Below, one piece after another: positions 58,949 to 64,000 of a DNA stretch of 64,000 nucleotides (position 1 is its first letter; each line of letters begins with the position of its first letter). This DNA is from Gyromitra esculenta (Eukaryota > Ascomycota > Pezizomycetes > Pezizales > Discinaceae): positions 806,001 to 870,000 of the forward strand of contig JBCAML010000014.1 in assembly GCA_038503075.1 (NCBI GenBank), read 5' to 3'. Made by a program: the position numbers and the translations under genes. The notes beneath the pieces were generated by a model. It saw only the letters and a program-made list of their open reading frames with translations, had not been told where the DNA came from and made no database searches.

Positions 58949-60491
58949 AATACTTTATGAGTACCAAACAACTTAACCGCCGCCAAGGAGGATGGGCAGA
59001 ATACCTCTCTCAATTTGACATTGTCATTACCTATCAAGCAGGAAGCCAGGGAGGAAAACCGGACGCTTTGATCAGGAGATCAGGACATCTCTCGAAGGAA
59101 GGGGATGAAAGATTAGCACATCTGAGCCAAGTGGTGCTGAAGAAAGAGAATATCGATCCTAAGCTAAGTTTGTTGTTGGCTTCTTTGTCAAATGAAGCCG
59201 CTAAATTTGACGCCCCCCTACAGAAACTCTTCCAAGAAGGATATATAGCTAACAAGTTTCCGGAAAAGATACTCCTTGCGCTGAAGAATAATGAACAACA
59301 ATCTTAGGAAATTACCCTTAGCGAATGCACCCAGGAAAACGGCAGATTATACTACTGAGGAAGCATCTATGTCCCTGACTCAGACCTCCTTAGGCTAGGA
59401 CTTATCAGAAGGCATCATGATACCCCCGCCGCAGGGCACCCAGGACGAGATAAAACCTTCGAACTCCTAGCTAGAAACTTTTATTGGCCTAAAATGAGAG
59501 AGACCGTAGGACGATATGTACGTAACTGCCATACCTGTAAAAAGGCAAAGCCAGTTACCCAACGCACTCAAGGTGTTCTCCAACCTCTACCTATTCCTTA
59601 ATGGCCCTGGCAAGAGGTTTCGATGGACTTTGTTACAGGTTTACCGGAATCAAACGGCTATGATGCTATTATGGTAGTAGTTGAACGCCTATCAAAGATG
59701 TGACATCTGATCCTGTGCAATACTACTGTTAACTCTCAGGATGTCGCCGACCTCTACCTGCAACATATGTGGAAACTTCACGGATTACCTATGCATGTCA
59801 CCTCCAATTGAGGCACTCAGTTTACCACTCACTTCTGGAAGGAACTGTGTCTACAACTTGGAATTCAAGCCCGAATGTCCACCGCTTTCAATCCTGAAAC
59901 GGATGAACAGAAAGAACGGTTAAACGCTGTCATGAAACAGTACCTATGCTCCTATGTGTCCTATCAACAAGAAGACTGGAGCAAATGGTTACCCATGGCG
60001 GAATTCTCAGCGAATAACCAGGAATCAGCTAGCACTAAAGTCTCGCCCTTCTTTGCTAACTATGGCTACCATCTGCACTTTGATACCACTTTCCTCCCCG
60101 TTCAAACAACCCAGCAAAGCCTAGATGCTGCCTCATTCAGTCAAACAATGCAGGAGCTATATGACTATCTACGTATGCAAATAAGGACAACCCAAGATAT
60201 CCAGGAGACCACTACCAACAAGCACTTTACGCCAGCCCCTGCTTACCAGGTCAAAGATGAAGTCTTCGTTTCGATGAAGAATATCAGAACCACATGTAAA
60301 GCCAGGAAACTAGACTGGAAATGGATGGGACCCTGCCCAGTGAACAAGATAGTGTCCCCTTTTGCCTATGAGATTGACCTCCCGTCTTCTGTTAAGTACC
60401 ATCCTGTCTTTCATGTTCGTTGTTGAAACCTGCCACTCTCAAGGAGCAAGGTTTTCGTCAAGCTCTCAGATATCCCCCAAGATGAGCAGTG

Positions 60492-61851
60492 TGTAAGACC
60501 GGTACTTCTTACCGCACAGGAAATCTCCAAGAAGCTTTAGATTACAATCTAGACACTATAACCTGCCCGGTTGCTATCCGCAACACAATACACAGGTGCA
60601 AGTCCTAACTGCTTCTTATGAAGCGCTAAAAGATAACCGTAGGGTTCAAAGTAGGGATCGAGCAAAGTTCCGTGAAGAACTTCCAATAGTAAGGTTTAAT
60701 AACCAACGCTGTAGGGCCAAGGCCTTGCTAAGCAAGATAAAAGTAATTCACAAGTAATAGAGTAAATTGCACGGAAGTAATTTTGCTAGAAACAATATAA
60801 TATTGATAAGGCTCGTTCTTCGTCGCTAATGATCCAACTCAGAGTTTACATACACTGCTAGAGTATTTATAATGCCCCCTCTCAATTATGTTTGGGTATA
60901 GTGTGGTGTAGAGGCGCTAACTACTATGACAACATGAAACCACTTCGCCTTATCTCCATACCCGATACCTCATTGAGTTCCCTGGCCCCAATCCGTGATT
61001 CTCCAAGCAATATGCATGTCTGTAACACGGGAGTTATGTATTCGTCGTTATTATGTTCGTCTTTTCGAGACAATCATTTCGCCCATCTGAATCACTGCGT
61101 AGCATTGCGTTTCCTTATCTTTGTCAGTCTGTTACTCCGCCGGTTGTGGTCCAATTCGCAATCCGTTTGAACCACTGCGAAGCCAGACACTTCCCCTACA
61201 TATCCACCAGGTCCCTTTCATGGATCAAACCAGGTAATGAACAAGGATAGAGTTTGGGTTGTCACGTGTCATTCTCTGTGTATAATGTTTTTGTTGTTCG
61301 GTTAGGTTTCGGCTATGCGTTGGAGTATGGGAAAAAGTGGGGCATTTAAGGGCTGGGTTTTCTTCACATGTTGTACTTTTCCTTTCTTTCCTTAAGCAAC
61401 GTTCTCGTTATCTTCTTCGGTCTTTAGTAAAATACTATCTCGGCTCTATCTCAGAACCCTCGCGGTCACTGTTTACCTTGCTGCACTTATCTCACCTTGA
61501 GATAGATCCCTCATAGAACCTGTAGAAATCTTGCACTCTTCGAACGTGTTAGAACTTCACCTAAGTAGCACTGCTCACCTTCAGCGATACTGAAGGGCTT
61601 AGATGAAGGACTTAACCGTGAGAGTCCTATTCCGCTGGACGGTTTTGCTTGACGGCCTAGGGGTTACTTTTGCCCTCCGGGACAGGTCTTTTCTGGTGCT
61701 GTCCCCCCTTCTCCAAATACTATACCTACTGGAAGGATTGGAGGCAGGGTAACAGGCTCCAGTCCCGATCCGGAAGGTGCTAAAGTAGGGTAACTCCAAA
61801 GATAGGGTAACTCCAGGGCCAGGAACTCCTTCAAAAGGTACAGGTATAACA
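60492..61851 (+). mobile_element. Solo LTR-2 (contains A17)
   Basis: TGTAAGACC...GTATAACA, flanked by CAGTG at 60487-60491 and 61852-61856. About 947 bp once A17 is removed. Confidence 0.88.
61216..61623 (+). mobile_element. Family A element, copy A17
   Basis: TTTCATGG...CCGTGAGA, flanks GTCCC (61211-61215) and GTCCT (61624-61628). The empty site at 55222 on the other strand shows the original was GTCCC. Confidence 0.9.
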
Positions 61852-62356
61852 CAGTGCTACTTGAACGAGAAACAAACAGCCAGAGTGTATGCGAGGATTC
61901 CACAAGCTCTACCTGTTCTTCAAGTAAAAAGAGCTCAAAGGTGGCGACAGCAAAAGATTACGAGGTGTAACCGAGGTTTGTATTGTAAAATACAAGAGTG
62001 AACAATAGAAGACATTGCTTAAGGAGAGAAGAAGAAAAAGTACAACAAGAGGGAAAAACCCCTTGCTTATATACCCATATTCCATCCCTTCGATGACAAA
62101 CATATGACTCATTGTAATGGAAACCAAGGGAAACGTAACGAACCACAACCAAACAAGACAACCAAACATCCACGCAACTAACCAAACAACAAAACAACCA
62201 TCCATGAAAGCCGCCAATGATGCTCTCCCAGGACAAGGTATACCTCCACTCTCACCAGTTATTGTTCACGAGCAAGAGGAATACTTTATCGAGAAAATCC
62301 TTGAGCAAAGGATATATTGAGGAAAGTTGCAATACCTCATTGAATGGACTGGATAC

Positions 62357-62743
62357 TCTCACGGTTGAGTCCTTCATTAAACCCTTCAGTATCCCTGAAG
62401 GTGGGCAGTGCTACTTAAGCGAAGTATCAGCTCTTTTGACAGGTGTAACATTTCTACAGGTCCTACAGTGGGTATACTTCAAGGCGAAGTATCGGCGGTG
62501 TTTCACAGCGACAGCAAAGGTTTTGAGGTAGAACCAAGATAGTATTAAAGTAATACAGGTAGAAGTGAAACGAGAACGTTGCTTAAGGAAAGAAAGAAAA
62601 AACAACAACAATAACAAAACTGTCTCCCTTATATACCCCGCTTTTCCTTCCCGTTAATCCCACAACCGAACATAACCGAAGAACAAAGACATTATTTTAA
62701 CCCCAAAAAACCCATGACCCATTATCCGTCTTCATCCGTGAAA
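62357..62743 (-). mobile_element. Family A element, copy A18
   Basis: TCTCACGG...CCGTGAAA, flanked by GATAC at 62352-62356 and 62744-62748. Hairpin 2 is ATACTTC-AAGGC-GAAGTAT. Splits the gypsy chromodomain. Confidence 0.9.
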
Positions 62744-62854
62744 GATACGCTCATCCTACCTGGGAACCTGTTGAGGATCTTGAGGATACGACGGCACTTG
62801 ATACCTTCCTCGCTGCTACAACCGAAAATGTTCCTAAGGTTCGCAGGAGCTCAC

Positions 62855-62868
62855 ACTTGAAGGGGGGT
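62855..62868 (+). promoter_or_regulatory. Polypurine tract of the gypsy element
   Basis: CTTGAAGGGGGGTG after the chromodomain and, with A19/A20 removed, just before the 3' LTR at 63692. It sets the orientation of that LTR. Confidence 0.55.
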
Positions 62869-62873
62869 GCTAC

Positions 62874-63686
62874 TTTCACGGATAGAATCGGGTAATGGGT
62901 CTAAGCTTAGTTAATGGTTGCTACAGGTTTTCGGTTATTATACTATGTCTTTGTCTCACGGTTCTGTCTCTCGTTAAGCCCTTCAGTATCCCTGAAGGTG
63001 AGCAGTGCTACTTAAGCGAGATACTAACTCGTTCGAAGAGTGCGGTATTTCTACAAGTTCTACGGGAGGTATACTTCCAGGCGAAGTATCGACGATGTTT
63101 CACAGTGACAGCGAGGATTCTGAGATAGAATCGAGGTAGTATTGAGATAATACAGGTAGAAGTGAACGAGAACGTTGCTTAAGGAAAGAAAAAGAAGAGG
63201 AACCAAAACGACCGAAATCCCCCGCTTAAATACCCCGCTTTCCTTAACAAAACTTATAACCGAAAGATAACCGAGCAACAAAGAGATTGTTCAACCATCC
63301 AAACAACGATACGACCAACAACCAAACCACGATTCATTTCCAAAATCAATCCATGAAATGTTGTTCGGCTATTATTTGGTTATGGGCTGCTTTATGGGGA
63401 AAGCGGGGTATTTAAGTGATGGATTTCAGTTGTTCTTGTTCTCTTCTTCTTTCATTAAGCAGCGTTCTCGTTTACCTTCTACTGTGTCTATTTGGAATAC
63501 TATCTCGGTTCTACCTCAGAACCTTCGCTGTCACTGTGGACCTGTTGCCCTTAACTCGCCTTGAGTTAGACCTTACGTAGAACTAGTAGAAACCTTGCAC
63601 TCCTCGAAGGTGTTGGTACCTCGCTTAAGTAGCACTACTCACCTTCAGGGATACTGAAGGGCTTAACGAGCGACTGAACTGTGAGA
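62874..63686 (+). mobile_element. Family A element A19, split by A20
   Basis: Pieces 62874-62953 and 63359-63686. Ends TTTCACGG and CTGTGAGA. Flanks GCTAC and GCTGT are related. Inserted between polypurine tract and 3' LTR. Confidence 0.8.
62954..63358 (-). mobile_element. Family A element, copy A20
   Basis: TCTCACGG...CCATGAAA in opposite orientation inside A19. Hairpin 2 ATACTTC-CAGGC-GAAGTAT, hairpin 3 GATTCT-GAGAT-AGAATC. Its target duplication is unclear. Confidence 0.85.
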
Positions 63687-63691
63687 GCTGT

Positions 63692-64000
63692 TGTAAGACT
63701 GGTACATCTTACCGCACAGGAAATCTCTGAGAAGCTTTAGATAGCAATCTAGACACTATAACCTGCCAGGTTGCTATCCTCAACACAATACACAGGCGCA
63801 AGTCCTAACTGCTTCTTATGAACCCCTAAAAGATAACCATAGGGTTCAAGGCAAGGATCAAACAAAGTTCCGTGAAGAACTTCTAATAATAAGGTATAAT
63901 AACTAATGCTGAAAGGCCAAGGCCTTGCTAAGTGAGATAAAAAGTAATTCACAAGTAATAGAGTAAATTGTACGGAAGTAATATTGCTAGAAACAATATA
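63692..64000 (+). mobile_element. 3' LTR-2 of the gypsy element, runs off the window
   Basis: Starts TGTAAGACTGG and matches the LTR at 60492. Follows chromodomain and polypurine tract in the same orientation. Confidence 0.8.

Larger units (their letters stand above)
60437..62209 (-). mobile_element. Family B element B4, split by solo LTR-2
   Basis: Pieces 60437-60491 and 61857-62209. Ends TCTCAAGG and CCATGAAA, flanked by GCCAC (60432-60436) and GCCGC (62210-62214). TATA-like TATATAAG is on the minus strand. Confidence 0.78.
55947..62873 (+). pseudogene. Ty3/gypsy (chromovirus) pol, degenerate
   Basis: Order on the plus strand: gag zinc knuckle CMFCAATDHSYANC; protease ALLDTGALGFTFID; reverse transcriptase [35 protein letters not shown] and [10 protein letters not shown] (Asn replaces the first catalytic Asp of YxDD); RNase H ETDTSDIISRG and [10 protein letters not shown]; integrase GHPGRDKTF...[25 protein letters not shown]-stop-GTQF (expected S-D-R-G) and TDEQKERLN; chromodomain LIEWTGYSHPTWEPVEDLED split by A18. 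Stops are scattered through it. Insertions: A15, A16, B4 (with LTR-2 and A17) and A18. It cannot move by itself. Gag is mostly missing. Confidence 0.8.

Noticed and set aside
55000..61851. LTR-2 copies at 55000 and 60492 as the LTR pair of the gypsy element
   Set aside because: They are in opposite orientation, and the second has its own 5-bp duplication inside a family B element.
18736..63686. Family A as a CRISPR-like or regularly spaced repeat array
   Set aside because: Copies are hundreds of bases long, scattered, in both orientations and flanked by target duplications.

Overview
This is a stretch of a filamentous fungal genome. The host genes have short introns with GT..AG borders, a CTAAC-like branch site and a CAG/TAG acceptor. 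The repeat content (Plavaka/CACTA, Helitron, chromodomain Ty3/gypsy, a Tad-like LINE ORF1, pogo/Fot) and a TET/JBP-type oxygenase fit a repeat-rich ascomycete. A truffle-like Pezizomycete is my best guess, but that is inference.

Layout. Bases 1-3430 hold a DNA transposon with terminal inverted repeats (TIRs), a 4-bp target duplication and a broken Sola-like transposase. Bases 4178-14735 are a compact housekeeping block: MAK5 (DEAD-box helicase, minus), CBC2 (cap-binding RRM protein, plus), MRPL8 (mitochondrial bL17, minus), MIC12 (MICOS subunit, plus) and RAD3/XPD (TFIIH helicase, minus). I joined their exons by hand and the frames close, except for one base in exon 3 of RAD3. From about 15 kb to the end nearly everything is transposons nested in transposons.

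The repeat zone holds a Tc1/mariner relic, three Plavaka loci, gypsy gag and pol remnants, LINE-derived elements that encode only ORF1, a TET/JBP oxygenase gene, a near-complete Helitron with an OB-fold-like partner gene, a pogo element present twice, and solo LTRs of two families. A giant inverted repeat has two arms of about 6.9 kb (36981-43893 and 45974-52890) around a 2.1-kb spacer. It duplicates Plavaka + LINE + solo LTR + pogo in inverted orientation.

The most striking feature is a family of roughly 390-450 bp elements (called A, with a sister family B): about 18 essentially complete A copies plus two fragments, and four B copies. Their ends are TTTCACGG and CCGTGAGA and they make 5-bp target duplications. 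They carry a TATA-like box followed by three short hairpins. The stems change sequence between copies but keep pairing, and the remaining mismatches are mostly G-U compatible only on the strand downstream of the TATA box. This points to a transcribed, structure-conserved mobile RNA/DNA element that I cannot assign to a named family. One copy splits a TET/JBP gene inside its iron-binding HxD motif while the rest of that gene is still open. Others are nested in Helitron, gypsy, Plavaka, pogo, LINE, an LTR and each other, giving a readable insertion order.
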